DNA of 64,000 nt, from positions 8,286 through 72,285 of the forward strand of contig CALUCD010000010.1 of NCBI GenBank assembly GCA_943914465.1, in the 5' to 3' direction. The notes below the pieces were generated by a model that ran no database searches, was not told where the DNA came from, and was given only the letters and a program-made list of their open reading frames with translations. The DNA comes from an uncultured Corynebacterium sp. GTDB taxonomy: Bacteria; Actinomycetota; Actinomycetes; Mycobacteriales; Mycobacteriaceae. This document shows positions 51,819 to 61,100 of this stretch, piece after piece. The translations under genes were made by a program, and so were the position numbers. How positions within the stretch are numbered: the stretch's first letter is position 1; the number at the start of each line of letters is the position of its first letter.

Positions 51819-51923
51819 ATCCGCCGAGCTTAGCGGCGTCTCGACGAGGCTGCACAGGCCGAATTACAGCGGCGCTGGGGATAGACGGACGGCGGTTATA
51901 GGTGCCTGGGGTCGTCAAGGAAC

Positions 51924-51949
51924 GTGCTGCAAAAAGCACTGTTTTTCAA
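51924..51949 (+). promoter_or_regulatory. small hairpin with T-run before glgC
   Basis: GTGCT-N6-AGCAC (51924-51939) followed by TGTTTTT, 14 bases before the glgC ATG. Possible attenuator or terminator-like structure; low-confidence visual call. Confidence 0.3.
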
Positions 51950-51962
51950 TACGCTGAACTGT

Positions 51963-53180
51963 ATGAAGAGCCAGCCACGAGTTCTCGCCATCGTTCTCGC
52001 GGGCGGAGAGGGAAAGCGCCTGTTTCCGCTCACCGCCGACCGTGCGAAGCCAGCGGTCCCCTTCGGCGGAAACTACCGCCTGATTGATTTCGTACTCTCC
52101 AACCTTGTCAACGCCGGTTACATGCGCGTCGCGGTATTGACGCAGTATAAATCCCACTCCCTTGACCGCCACGTCGCTACCGCGTGGAACATCTCTGGAC
52201 CGACGCCACAGTACATCGCGTCCGTTCCCGCCCAGCAGCGCCGCGGGAAGCGGTGGTACAGCGGCTCTGCCGATGCCATCGTGCAATCGTTGAACCTTAT
52301 CTACGATGACATGCCTGACTACGTGCTCGTGTTCGGTGCTGATCACGTGTATCGCATGGACCCGTCACAGATGGTGGAGGACCATATTGCTTCCGGCAAG
52401 GATGCCACAGTCGCCGGCATTCGCATTCCGCGCTCGGAGGCAAGCGCGTTCGGCTGCATTCAAGCCGACGAAAACGGCGCGATCACAGAGTTTTTAGAAA
52501 AGCCTGCGGACCCTCCTGGTACGCCGGATGACCCTGAGGTGACGTTTGCCTCAATGGGAAACTACGTGTTTTCTACTGAGCCGCTGATCAAGGCCTTGCT
52601 GGAGGATGAGCAGAATGACGAGTCTGATCACGACATGGGCGGAGACATCATCCCGTACTTCGTGTCAAAGGGGCAGGCCAATGTCTATGACTTCTCCAGG
52701 AACGAAGTCCCAGGTGCAACTGAGCGTGATCAGGGGTACTGGCGTGATGTGGGCACCATCGACTCGTTTTATGAGGCGCACATGGATCTGATTTCTTCCC
52801 ATCCCGTCTTTAACTTGTATAACAGCGCCTGGCCGATTCACTCGACGGAAGATAGCAACCTCCCTGCCGCGAAGTTCGTGCTCGGGGGAATTGCTCAAGA
52901 GTCCATTGTCGCGTCTGGCTCGATCATCTCAGGCGCAACTGTGCGAAACTCGGTGCTTTCGACCGATGTGCGCATTGAAGAAGGTGCCACTGTCGAAGGA
53001 TCGGTCCTGCTTCCGGGGGTGCGGGTCGGCAAGGGCGCTGTGGTGCGCCGAGCCATTTTGGACAAGAACGTCTACGTCTCAGACGGGGAGATTATCGGCG
53101 TGGACACCGAGCGCGACCGAGCGAACTACACGGTGTCAGACGGCGGCGTTGTCGTGGTCGGAAAGAGTGAGGTTGTCTAG
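51963..53180 (+). CDS. glgC: GlgC, glucose-1-phosphate adenylyltransferase
   Basis: A 405-residue ADP-glucose pyrophosphorylase. VLAGGEGKRLFPLTADRAKPA is the nucleotide loop, FGADHVYRMD the catalytic Asp region, and YWRDVGTIDSFYEAH the sugar site; the C-terminal beta-helix carries the allosteric domain. It makes ADP-glucose, donor for the GlgA reaction. The ATG at 51963 was preferred to an upstream start at 51924, which would read through a hairpin. The stop codon overlaps the convergent O-methyltransferase stop (CTAG). Confidence 0.95.
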   Translation: MKSQPRVLAIVLAGGEGKRLFPLTADRAKPAVPFGGNYRLIDFVLSNLVNAGYMRVAVLTQYKSHSLDRHVATAWNISGPTPQYIASVPAQQRRGKRWYSGSADAIVQSLNLIYDDMPDYVLVFGADHVYRMDPSQMVEDHIASGKDATVAGIRIPRSEASAFGCIQADENGAITEFLEKPADPPGTPDDPEVTFASMGNYVFSTEPLIKALLEDEQNDESDHDMGGDIIPYFVSKGQANVYDFSRNEVPGATERDQGYWRDVGTIDSFYEAHMDLISSHPVFNLYNSAWPIHSTEDSNLPAAKFVLGGIAQESIVASGSIISGATVRNSVLSTDVRIEEGATVEGSVLLPGVRVGKGAVVRRAILDKNVYVSDGEIIGVDTERDRANYTVSDGGVVVVGKSEVV

Positions 53181-53893
53181 GCGGGGGCTTTGCTCGCGAG
53201 CCTCTCGCGCTTGGTGATGAGGCTCAGCCCCCCGTCGAGGGGGAGACGGGTTGTTACTGCGTCGTGCTCAGCTGTGAGTTCGTCGAGGAATGTGTCAGCG
53301 CGGCGGGCGGCGTCAGTGTCGCGGTCGCGGCGTAAGGGGTCTGCCACGGTGCCGTCGAGAAGCGAATGTGCGACGACGAGGGTGCCACCCGCAGTCAACA
53401 GCGGCCAGGCGGCGCTCATGAACGCCGGCAGCTCAACCGGGGCGACGTCGGCATAGATCAGCTGGTACGAATCGGCAGCCAACCGCCCGATCACGTCAAG
53501 GGGGCGAGCGGTGAGAAAGCGCGCGCGTGCAGGAGCGAATCCGCCGAGCTGAAATGCTTCCTTCGCTTCCGCCTGCAGGGCTGCTTCCGGCTCGATGCAG
53601 GTCAGGGTGGCCTTCTCGTGCAGACCGCGCAAGATATGCAAGCCCACGACGGCGGCCGCTGGCGAAATTACGACCGCACCCTGTGAAGATGCGGCTGCGG
53701 CGGTTGAAGCGGCAAGCGTGGTCAGGAGCTGGCCGACCATAAGCGACGGCGTGCGTAGCGCGTTTTCCTCGGCTTCAGCTGTAGCGTGCTCCAGCCCGTC
53801 GCGAAATGGCGGTTGCAGCTGCACGTCCGTCGCGCTGCGGTCTTGGATATATTCGGACATTTGAAGAAACGCCGTCTCAGTCACCCGATTCAT
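53177..53893 (-). CDS. O-methyltransferase family protein (Rv1220c/MdmC-like)
   Basis: A 238-residue putative SAM methyltransferase fold. The glycine loop (GAVVISPAAAVVGLHILR) lacks the classical GxGxG and the motif ADSYQLIYADVAPVELP replaces the usual acidic end, so SAM binding may be altered. The ATG at 53893 was chosen because ETAFLQMSEYIQ aligns with the family N-terminus; 53860 is an alternative. It sits divergently before sigE as in mycobacteria. Confidence 0.77.
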   Translation of the reverse strand: MNRVTETAFLQMSEYIQDRSATDVQLQPPFRDGLEHATAEAEENALRTPSLMVGQLLTTLAASTAAAASSQGAVVISPAAAVVGLHILRGLHEKATLTCIEPEAALQAEAKEAFQLGGFAPARARFLTARPLDVIGRLAADSYQLIYADVAPVELPAFMSAAWPLLTAGGTLVVAHSLLDGTVADPLRRDRDTDAARRADTFLDELTAEHDAVTTRLPLDGGLSLITKRERLASKAPA

Positions 53894-54016
53894 AATAGTC
53901 CGTGAACACATCCCGGGGGTGGCGCAAACACACTGTATACAGCACAAACTAGGTTGTACAGGAATTTTTCAGAATTTCCACTAGCACCAGGATTGTTGAT
54001 CTGACACAATCGTTAT

Positions 54017-54634
54017 ATGTCGATTGAGCGCATCTCCGCCGTACCTGCTGAGTCAGACACCCTGACCGGAACTGCGGCGTTTGATGCCGGGCATGCCGCG
54101 ATGCCGTCGTGGGCGGAGTTGGTCGCCGAGCATGCGGATAGCGTCTACCGGCTCGCGTTTCGGCTCTCGGGCAACCAGCATGACGCCGAAGATCTCACCC
54201 AGGAAACATTCATGCGGGTGTTTCGGAATCTGAAAAGCTACCGTCCGGGCACGTTTGAAGGGTGGCTCCACCGCATCACAACGAACTTGTTTCTTGATAT
54301 GGTGCGCCACCGGTCGAAAATCCGGATGGAGGAGCTGCCCGACGATTATGAGCGGGTGCCTGGTACGGGTTTGACGCCCGAGCAGGTGTACACCGCGTCG
54401 AACCTAGATCCTGCGTTGCAGCGCTCGCTTGATGAGCTGGGCCCGGATTTCCGTGTCGCGGTGGTGCTCTGTGACGTGGTGGGCATGAGTTATGAGGAGA
54501 TCGCAGAGACGCTCGGCGTGAAGATGGGCACGGTGCGTTCCCGCATTCACCGCGGGCGGCTCCAGCTACGCCGCTCGCTTGAGGCCCAGGCAGAGTACGA
54601 TTCCGCCGCGAAAGATCTGCTTCGAACGCGATAA
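54017..54634 (+). CDS. sigE: SigE, ECF RNA polymerase sigma factor
   Basis: A 205-residue extracytoplasmic-function sigma factor. Region 2 spans DSVYRLAFRLSGNQHDAEDL with EGWLHRITTNLFLDMVRHRS; region 4 shows GMSYEEIAETLGVKMGTVRSR. It responds to envelope and surface stress in relatives and is held by the anti-sigma factor encoded next. ATG start; the first 28 residues are unconserved. Confidence 0.93.
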   Translation: MSIERISAVPAESDTLTGTAAFDAGHAAMPSWAELVAEHADSVYRLAFRLSGNQHDAEDLTQETFMRVFRNLKSYRPGTFEGWLHRITTNLFLDMVRHRSKIRMEELPDDYERVPGTGLTPEQVYTASNLDPALQRSLDELGPDFRVAVVLCDVVGMSYEEIAETLGVKMGTVRSRIHRGRLQLRRSLEAQAEYDSAAKDLLRTR

Positions 54635-54698
54635 CAATGTGGCCAGCTTCGCTGGCTCGGGGGTAACGTTGGAATCGACGTGAAGAGGAGGGTGAGTC

Positions 54699-55070
54699 AT
54701 GGCGATGCGATCAGCCCAACCAGAATTCGGCAATCCTATCCCGGAACGTCCCCGCTTTTGCTCGACAGAACACCTCAGTTCGGAGGCGGTGGCGGCATTT
54801 GTGGACGGGGAACTATCAGCATCCGCAATGCGGCGCGCACGCGACCACGCTGAGCAATGCTCGGAGTGCAGCGATGAAATCAGTACCCAACGTGTAGCCG
54901 CCGAACGGGTACGCAGCTGCGCGTCAGACGGCGGGATTCGGGCACCGCAGTCGCTGATTCAAAAGCTTTCGCAGCTTTGTGACGACGACTGGCCCCGCAG
55001 TGCCACCCAGCACGAATCGAACCCCGCGGCCGTGAACAAAGCGCTTCGCGCCCTCAAGTGGTACAGGTGA
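54699..55070 (+). CDS. cseE: zinc-binding anti-sigma factor (CseE/RseA-like)
   Basis: A 123-residue cytoplasmic anti-sigma factor. The ZAS motif is present: FVDGELSASAMRRARDH followed by AEQCSECSDEIS, giving the H-x3-C-x2-C zinc site. No transmembrane helix, so release of SigE is likely redox- or ligand-controlled rather than by membrane proteolysis. ATG after GAGGAG. It lies 64 bases after sigE. Confidence 0.92.
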   Translation: MAMRSAQPEFGNPIPERPRFCSTEHLSSEAVAAFVDGELSASAMRRARDHAEQCSECSDEISTQRVAAERVRSCASDGGIRAPQSLIQKLSQLCDDDWPRSATQHESNPAAVNKALRALKWYR

Positions 55071-55093
55071 GCACCACGAGTATGGTGTAAATC

Positions 55094-55564
55094 GTGTTTT
55101 CCAGTTTTGGATGGGGCGAATTCATCTTCATCCTGATCCTCGGGCTCATCATCGTCGGCCCCGAGCGCCTACCCGGCGTTATTGAGGACGTGCGTGCGGC
55201 GATTTTCGCCGCACGCAAAGCAATCGCCAATGCGAAACGCGAACTCAATGGTGAACTAGAGGGCTTTGAGGAATTCCGTGTACCGATTGACACGATGTCC
55301 CGGTACGCCGCGATGGGCCCCGCGCGAGCGGTATCGTCGCTTTTGTTTGAAGGTGATGAGGAATACCTCGAGAGCTTTGACCCCCGCCGAGTCCTAGCGG
55401 AGGACGATGCTTCACCAGCCGGCATGCCAGGCCCGCGCTCGGCGCCAGGCACGCCCAACCCCCCAGAGGCGAGCGCCCCACCGTCAAAACACACCGGTGG
55501 TGGCGCCGCAGATGGCCAACCACGGCGGCAATCGGGCGGGTTTTCCTGGGAAGACGTGACGTAA
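55094..55564 (+). CDS. tatB: TatB, twin-arginine translocase subunit
   Basis: A 156-residue protein. One N-terminal membrane helix (GWGEFIFILILGLIIVGPERLPG) ends in the TatA/B Gly-Pro, followed by an amphipathic helix (VRAAIFAARKAIANAKREL) and a long Pro/Ala-rich tail. It recognises Tat substrates at the membrane. GTG start 24 bases after the anti-sigma stop; no htrA gene separates them, unlike in mycobacteria. It converges on mrp with three bases between stops. Confidence 0.93.
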   Translation: MFSSFGWGEFIFILILGLIIVGPERLPGVIEDVRAAIFAARKAIANAKRELNGELEGFEEFRVPIDTMSRYAAMGPARAVSSLLFEGDEEYLESFDPRRVLAEDDASPAGMPGPRSAPGTPNPPEASAPPSKHTGGGAADGQPRRQSGGFSWEDVT

Positions 55565-55567
55565 TGT

Positions 55568-56719
55568 CTACTGTTCGCGCGGCTGGCGCACCTGCGGGTT
55601 CAAGTTTTTCCCCGCGAGTGAATCACGTCGGACCTTGAGCTGGTTCGCGATCGCGGTGACCGCCCGTGCGGCGGGCGCATCAGGTTGTGCAAGAACGACC
55701 GGCATCCCAGTGTCACCGTGTTCGCGCATCAGCGGATCAAGAGGAACGGAACCAAGGAGAGCGACATCGTTCCCTGTGAGCGTCGAGAGGCGCTGCGCAA
55801 CCTGCTCCCCGCCGCCTTCGCCAAAGACGTGCATGGTAGACCCATCGGGCAGGGTCAAACCAGCCATATTCTCAATCACACCCGCAATCCGCTGATTCGT
55901 TTGTTGCGCAATTGTGCCCGCACGCTCCGCCACCTCCGCGGCTGCTGCCTGGGGAGTGGTCACAATAATCAACTCGGCATTCGGCACAAGCTGGGCGACC
56001 GTGATTGCAACATCGCCGGTACCCGGGGGTAAGTCCATAAACAACACATCAAGATCGCTCCAGTAGACATCCCCCAAAAATTGGGAAATAGCTCGCGTAA
56101 GCATCGGCCCTCGCCAGACGATCGGCGCGTTGCCCTCAACAAATTGCCCAATCGAGATGTGGCGGACTCCATGCGTCATCGGCGGCATTATCATGTCGTC
56201 CACCACCGTTGGGCCAACACCAGCTGATCCCATGAGTCCGGGAATGGAGTGGCCGTAAATATCCGCATCCAGAATGCCTACAGTGAGCCCCTGCGCGGCA
56301 AGCGCGGTAGCAAGATTCACCGTCATCGACGATTTGCCCACCCCACCTTTGCCGGATGCCACCGCGAACACGCGAGTGCGGGTTTCGGGGTCAGCGAATG
56401 GGATTTCAGGGCCAGTCTGCTCACCGCGAAGCATGGTAGATAGGGCGCGGCGCTGCTCGTCGGTCATCGTGTGCATGGTCACCGTGATTGCCCCAACACC
56501 ATCAAGTTCTTCAAGCACTGCACGGGTATTGCGCTCGATTGTGTCTCGCATGGGGCAGCCAGCGATAGTCAAATACACACCAACCGCAACATCGTTGCCG
56601 TCAACCCGGATGGATTCGACCATTCCTAGTTCGGTGATGGGTTTTCCTATTTCAGGGTCTTCAACACGCGACAGCGCCTCGCGGACCGCGGATTCGGAGA
56701 TCAGGTTCGTCGTAGCCAT
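55568..56719 (-). CDS. mrp: Mrp/ApbC Fe-S cluster carrier ATPase
   Basis: A 383-residue P-loop protein. The N-terminal 90 residues are a MIP18-like domain (TIAGCPMRDTIE). The ATPase domain has SGKGGVGKSSMTVNLA, VLFMDLPPGTGDVAI and GVIENMAGLTLP, the last lacking the CxxC found in some family members, which is usual in actinobacteria. It loads [4Fe-4S] clusters onto target proteins. ATG start. Confidence 0.93.
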   Translation of the reverse strand: MATTNLISESAVREALSRVEDPEIGKPITELGMVESIRVDGNDVAVGVYLTIAGCPMRDTIERNTRAVLEELDGVGAITVTMHTMTDEQRRALSTMLRGEQTGPEIPFADPETRTRVFAVASGKGGVGKSSMTVNLATALAAQGLTVGILDADIYGHSIPGLMGSAGVGPTVVDDMIMPPMTHGVRHISIGQFVEGNAPIVWRGPMLTRAISQFLGDVYWSDLDVLFMDLPPGTGDVAITVAQLVPNAELIIVTTPQAAAAEVAERAGTIAQQTNQRIAGVIENMAGLTLPDGSTMHVFGEGGGEQVAQRLSTLTGNDVALLGSVPLDPLMREHGDTGMPVVLAQPDAPAARAVTAIANQLKVRRDSLAGKNLNPQVRQPREQ

Positions 56720-56780
56720 AGATAGCCCACAGTATAAGCCGCCTGTTGTCGAACGAAGAACCCAGGCCAGGGCCCATAGG

Positions 56781-56786
56781 TATACT
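56781..56786 (+). promoter_or_regulatory. candidate -10 element before the general stress gene
   Basis: TATACT lies 28 bases before the start codon with GGAAAGGAG in between; no convincing -35 is visible. Confidence 0.3.
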
Positions 56787-56813
56787 CATCCGGCGGAAAG
56801 GAGACGAAGGTTT

Positions 56814-57347
56814 ATGACGAACCCACGTACGAATATTGCACAAACCCGAAAGGTGCCAGAAGGGTGGCCGGTTGGCAGCTTCAACTCGTACACCGAGGCG
56901 CAGGCTGCGGTTGACAACTTAGCAGACCAACAATTTCCGGTGCAGAAACTCACTATCGTTGGCGTTGATCTCATGCAGGTCGAAAACATCACTGGGCGGC
57001 TCACTTGGGGTCGCGTACTCGGTACCGGCGCTGCCTCAGGCGCATGGTTCGGGCTCTTTATCGGCCTGCTGTTCGCACTCTTCGCGGTGCCCGGCACCGG
57101 CTGGTCTGTGTTCTTCTGGTCATTGTTCATGGGTGCGCTCTTCGGGCTCATTTTTGCAGCAATCGGCTACGGTCTGACCGGTGGCAAACGCGATTTCGCG
57201 TCGGCCACCACGATTGTTGCCGGCCGTTACGATGTGCTGTGTGAGCCGGACTCTGCCCCGCAGGCACGCGATCTCATTGCGGCGATGAGCAACCCTGCGA
57301 CAGTCCCGCAGGCTCAGCAGTCGCACGCCACTCCAGAGGAGCAATAG
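56814..57347 (+). CDS. general stress protein 17M-like membrane protein
   Basis: A 177-residue protein. The N-terminal domain (GWPVGSFNSYTEAQAAVDNLAD then KLTIVGVDL) resembles the YflT/GSP17M fold, followed by two helices (SGAWFGLFIGLLFALFAVPG, FWSLFMGALFGLIFAAIGYG) and a second small domain with YDVLCEP. Members are induced by general stress. ATG preceded by GGAAAGGAG. Function is unknown beyond that. Confidence 0.85.
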   Translation: MTNPRTNIAQTRKVPEGWPVGSFNSYTEAQAAVDNLADQQFPVQKLTIVGVDLMQVENITGRLTWGRVLGTGAASGAWFGLFIGLLFALFAVPGTGWSVFFWSLFMGALFGLIFAAIGYGLTGGKRDFASATTIVAGRYDVLCEPDSAPQARDLIAAMSNPATVPQAQQSHATPEEQ

Positions 57348-57372
57348 ATCCTCACGCCAACCGGGGGTCGTT

Positions 57373-57391
57373 ACAATCGAAGAACGATTGT
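57373..57391. promoter_or_regulatory. palindrome upstream of the lipoprotein gene
   Basis: ACAATCG (57373-57379) and CGATTGT (57385-57391) with AAGAA between, about 40 bases before the lipoprotein ATG. Candidate operator. Confidence 0.35.
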
Positions 57392-57434
57392 TCAGGCCGG
57401 GAACCTGCCCGGGAGGAAAAGGAGCTATCTCACG

Positions 57435-58145
57435 ATGGCATGCTTTGCTAAATACCCGGCGGCCGCTGCTGCAGCATGTGCTGCGGTGTCGGCCTTTTGC
57501 ATATCGTGCACCTCAACACCGGCGGAGCAACCCGCCCCGGCTGGTGATGCTGTCGCCGTCGCCGTCGACCATAGCTCTGCCGAGCAGGTCGTGCTCGGCG
57601 AGATTTACACCGCAATCTTCGAGTCGATGGGGTATTCAGTCAGCCAAGTCGAGGTCGATGACGCCGATGACCACAACGCGATTGAACTGCTCCAACGTGA
57701 GCCTATTGACCTGGCTGTTGCGTGCACCGGTTCGTTGTTGGAAAAACAAGACCGCGAAGCGGCCACCGAACTGGCCGCTTCGGGTGAACAAGGCGAGGCG
57801 CTTTCCGTCGCAACGTATGACGCACTGCTGGGCACGTTCCCAGCCGCCATCCGCACCGTGGACCCCTCACCGGCGCAGGGCTGCAAAGACCACTCCGCCG
57901 GGTTGCCACAAAACCTCATCCCCATCTTTGTAGACGGCAAGTTCAACCGTTCAACCGTGAACCGGTTGAACTTCATCACCCGAGTGATGGCGACTGACGA
58001 TATTGCTGAAGCTGCTGAACGCGTTGAGCAAGGCGAGCCAGTAGAGGTGGCAGTGGCTGAGTGGCTGATTGAGTACGCAGGTATGACCACGGATACATCC
58101 GGGGATCTCAAAATGGCCCCAGATCCACAACAGCCCCAGGCGTAG
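57435..58145 (+). CDS. lipoprotein, possible ligand-binding (OpuAC-like)
   Basis: A 236-residue lipoprotein. The lipobox is CISC near residue 25. The mature start VAVDHSSAEQVVLGEIYTAI and FESMGYSVSQVEVDD resembles the first lobe of glycine-betaine/choline-binding proteins (OpuAC type), and AVACTGSLLE follows, but the second lobe is short and no permease is near. The gene contains an 11-bp perfect inverted repeat at 57939-57973. GGAGG precedes the ATG. Confidence 0.68.
   Translation: MACFAKYPAAAAAACAAVSAFCISCTSTPAEQPAPAGDAVAVAVDHSSAEQVVLGEIYTAIFESMGYSVSQVEVDDADDHNAIELLQREPIDLAVACTGSLLEKQDREAATELAASGEQGEALSVATYDALLGTFPAAIRTVDPSPAQGCKDHSAGLPQNLIPIFVDGKFNRSTVNRLNFITRVMATDDIAEAAERVEQGEPVEVAVAEWLIEYAGMTTDTSGDLKMAPDPQQPQA
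57939..57973. repeat. inverted repeat inside the lipoprotein gene
   Basis: Arms AAGTTCAACCG (57939-57949) and CGGTTGAACTT (57963-57973) flank a 13-base spacer that repeats TTCAACCG once more. The coded peptide is KFNRSTVNRLNF. Confidence 0.85.
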
Positions 58146-58195
58146 CCGCGGCACATCGGCGGCTACACCCGGGGCTGGGCTGTGGCGCAGTCTAT

Positions 58196-61100
58196 CTACT
58201 TAGCGAAAGCCTCATCCAGCAAGGCCTTTTCTTCCTGCTGGTGCACCTTCGCCACACCGGTAGCGGTAGTGGATTGGGCACGCCGGGAAACACGAACCAT
58301 CTCAGGCATATCCGGCACCAGATTGCGCAGGTGCTCGTTGTAGAACGGCCACGCACCTTGGTTTGCAGGCTCATCCTGCACGAAGCGGATCTGCTTTGCG
58401 TTGGGGTAGTTCGCAAACGCGTCGGCGAGGCGGTTGAACGGAATCGGGTGCAGCATCTCAATACGGATGATCGCGACATCGTCACGGCCGTCCTTTTCCT
58501 TGCGCTTGGCCAACTCATAGTAGATCTTGCCAGAGCACAGCAAGATCGTTTCAACCTTGTCGTGGTTCGCACCATCGAGCTTCTGGTTGCCGCGGCTGAC
58601 AAAGTTCGGGTCGTCGATGACGGACTCGAAGCGGTCAACTTCGATGAAGTCTGCAGGCTGCGATACGGCAGCTTTGTTGCGCAGCATCGACTTAGGGGTA
58701 AAGACGATCAGCGGACGCTTCATCTCACCAAGCGCCTGGCGGCGCAGCAGGTGGAAGTGGTTTGCCGGGGTTGACGGCTGCGCGATGGTCATTGAACCCT
58801 CAGCGACGAGCTGCAGGTAGCGCTCAATGCGGGCGGAGGAGTGGTCTGGCCCTTGACCCTCATAGCCGTGAGGCAGCAGCATCGTCAGGCTGGAGAGCTC
58901 ACCCCACTTGGTCTCACCGGAGGAGATGTACTCGTCGATAATCGTCTGGGCGCCGTCAGCGAAGTCGCCGAACTGTGCTTCCCACGCCACCACCGCATCG
59001 TGGTTCGCAATGGTGTAGCCGTACTCAAAGCCGAGGCCGGCGAACTCGGTCAGTGCGGAGTTGTAGACCTCGAACCGACCATGGTTGCCGGACTCAATCG
59101 CGTTGTGGTCCAACGGGTTGAAGGCTTCACCGTTTTCCGGGTTGTAGAGCACGGCGTGGCGCTGGGTGAACGTACCGCGCTGCGAGTCTTCACCAGCGAG
59201 GCGCACGAACTTGCCCTGTTCAGCGAGCGAACCAAAGGCGAGCAACTCGCCCCAGCCCCAGTCAATGTCACCGGACTCGAAGGAACCGCCGCGGTTTTTC
59301 AACACGTTCTTCAGGCGCTTGTTCGGCGTAAAGTCCTCCGGCAGCTCGGCATACGATGCTGCCAGGCGCTTGAACGCCTCCTCCGAAATCGAGGTGTCAA
59401 GGCCGCGGGTGAGCTCCTGCGCTTCGGTAATGCCCGTCTGCTCACTCGGCTTGCCCTCGGAGGATTTCACATCTGAGAACACCGAATCGAGCTGATCGTG
59501 GAAGTCTTGTGCGGCGATCTCCGCCTCTTCCTGGGTGATGTCGCCGCGGCCAATGAGGTCCTTGGTGTAGCGGGTGCGCACCGATTCGTGGGACTCAATG
59601 CGGTCGTACATGATCGGCTGCGTGACCGTCGGGTCATCTGCCTCGTTGTGGCCGCGGAGGCGGTAGCAGATCAGGTCGATGAATACGTCCTTGCCGAACT
59701 CCCGACGATACTCTGTGGCCAATTGGGCAACCCACGCTGCGGCCTCCGGGTCGTCGCCGTTGACGTGGAACACCGGGCAGTCGAACCCTTTCGCCAGATC
59801 GGTGGCGTAGTAGGACGAACGGCCGGAATCTGGGGTGGTGGTGAAGCCGATCTGGTTGTTCACCACAATGTGCACGGTGCCACCGACGGAATAACCCGGC
59901 AGGCGCGAGATGTTCAGCGTCTCCTGCACCACACCAAGGCCGGTAAATGACGCGTCACCGTGCAGCATGAGCGGGACCACCGGGTAGTCTTCGCGGCCCT
60001 CGTGGTGTTTGAGAATGTCGGTCTTCGCGCGGGCCATGCCGACGAGCACCGGGTCAACCGCTTCAAGGTGGGAGGGGTTCGCGGCCAGCGAGACCTTGAT
60101 TTCGCCGTCGCCGAACATCTGAATGTGCTCGCCCTCGAACCCGAGGTGGTATTTCACGTCACCAGAGCCGCCCTGCTGTGCGGCTTTGAAGTTGCCCTCG
60201 AACTCGTTGAAGATCGTGGCAACCGGTTTGCCAACAATGTTGAACAGCACGTTGAGACGACCGCGGTGCGGCATGCCGATGACGACTTCGTCGAGCCCCT
60301 GGCCTGCGGCTGTGTCAATCACAGCGTCCATCAGTGGGATCAGCGTCTCAGCACCCTCGAGGGAGAATCGCTTCTGGCCGAGGTACTTCGTTTGCAGGAA
60401 GTTCTCGAAAGCTTCTGCGGCGTTGAGCTTTTGCAGGATGTACTTTTGCTCGGCGCTAGTCGGTTTCGGCATGCCCGCTTCCATGCGGTCAAGCAGCCAT
60501 TCACGCTCATCACGGTCCATGATGTGTGTGAACTCGGCGCCGACGTGCAGCGTGTACGCCGCGCGCAGTCGGGAGAGCACCTCGCGCAGCGTCATGGTCT
60601 CCTTGCCGCCGAAACCGCCGACGTGGAAGGTGCGGTCCAGGTCCCAGATAGTCAAACCGTGGGTCTCTATCAGGAGGTCGCGGGAATCCGGCTTTGGTAG
60701 GCCCGGTTGCTCCCAACCCAGCGGGTTGATATCCGCGATCAGGTGCCCGCGCGAACGGTAGGACTGGATCAGCTGCATGACACGGGTGTCTTTATTGATG
60801 CCCGTGTTCGGCAGGTCCTGTGCCCACCGCAGTGGGGAGTAGGGGACACCGAGGGACTCGAAGATGTGGTCCCAAAATTTATCGTCCACAAGCAGCTGCG
60901 AAATGTCGCGCAGGAACTCACCGGATTCAGCGCCTTGAATCACTCGGTGGTCGTACGTTGAGGTGAGGGTGACCAGTTTGCCAACACCTAGCTCCGCGAG
61001 TCGATCCTCGGATGCGCCTGCGAACTCGGCGGGGTAGTCCATCGCGCCGACGCCGACGATTGTGCCCTGGCCCTTCGTCAAGCGCGGAATGGAGTGGCGG

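Noticed and set aside
53990..54019. SigE-type autoregulatory promoter (GGATT-N16-CGTT) before sigE
   Set aside because: The -10 element would place the transcript start at or after the sigE ATG, which conflicts with the chosen start codon; likely chance.
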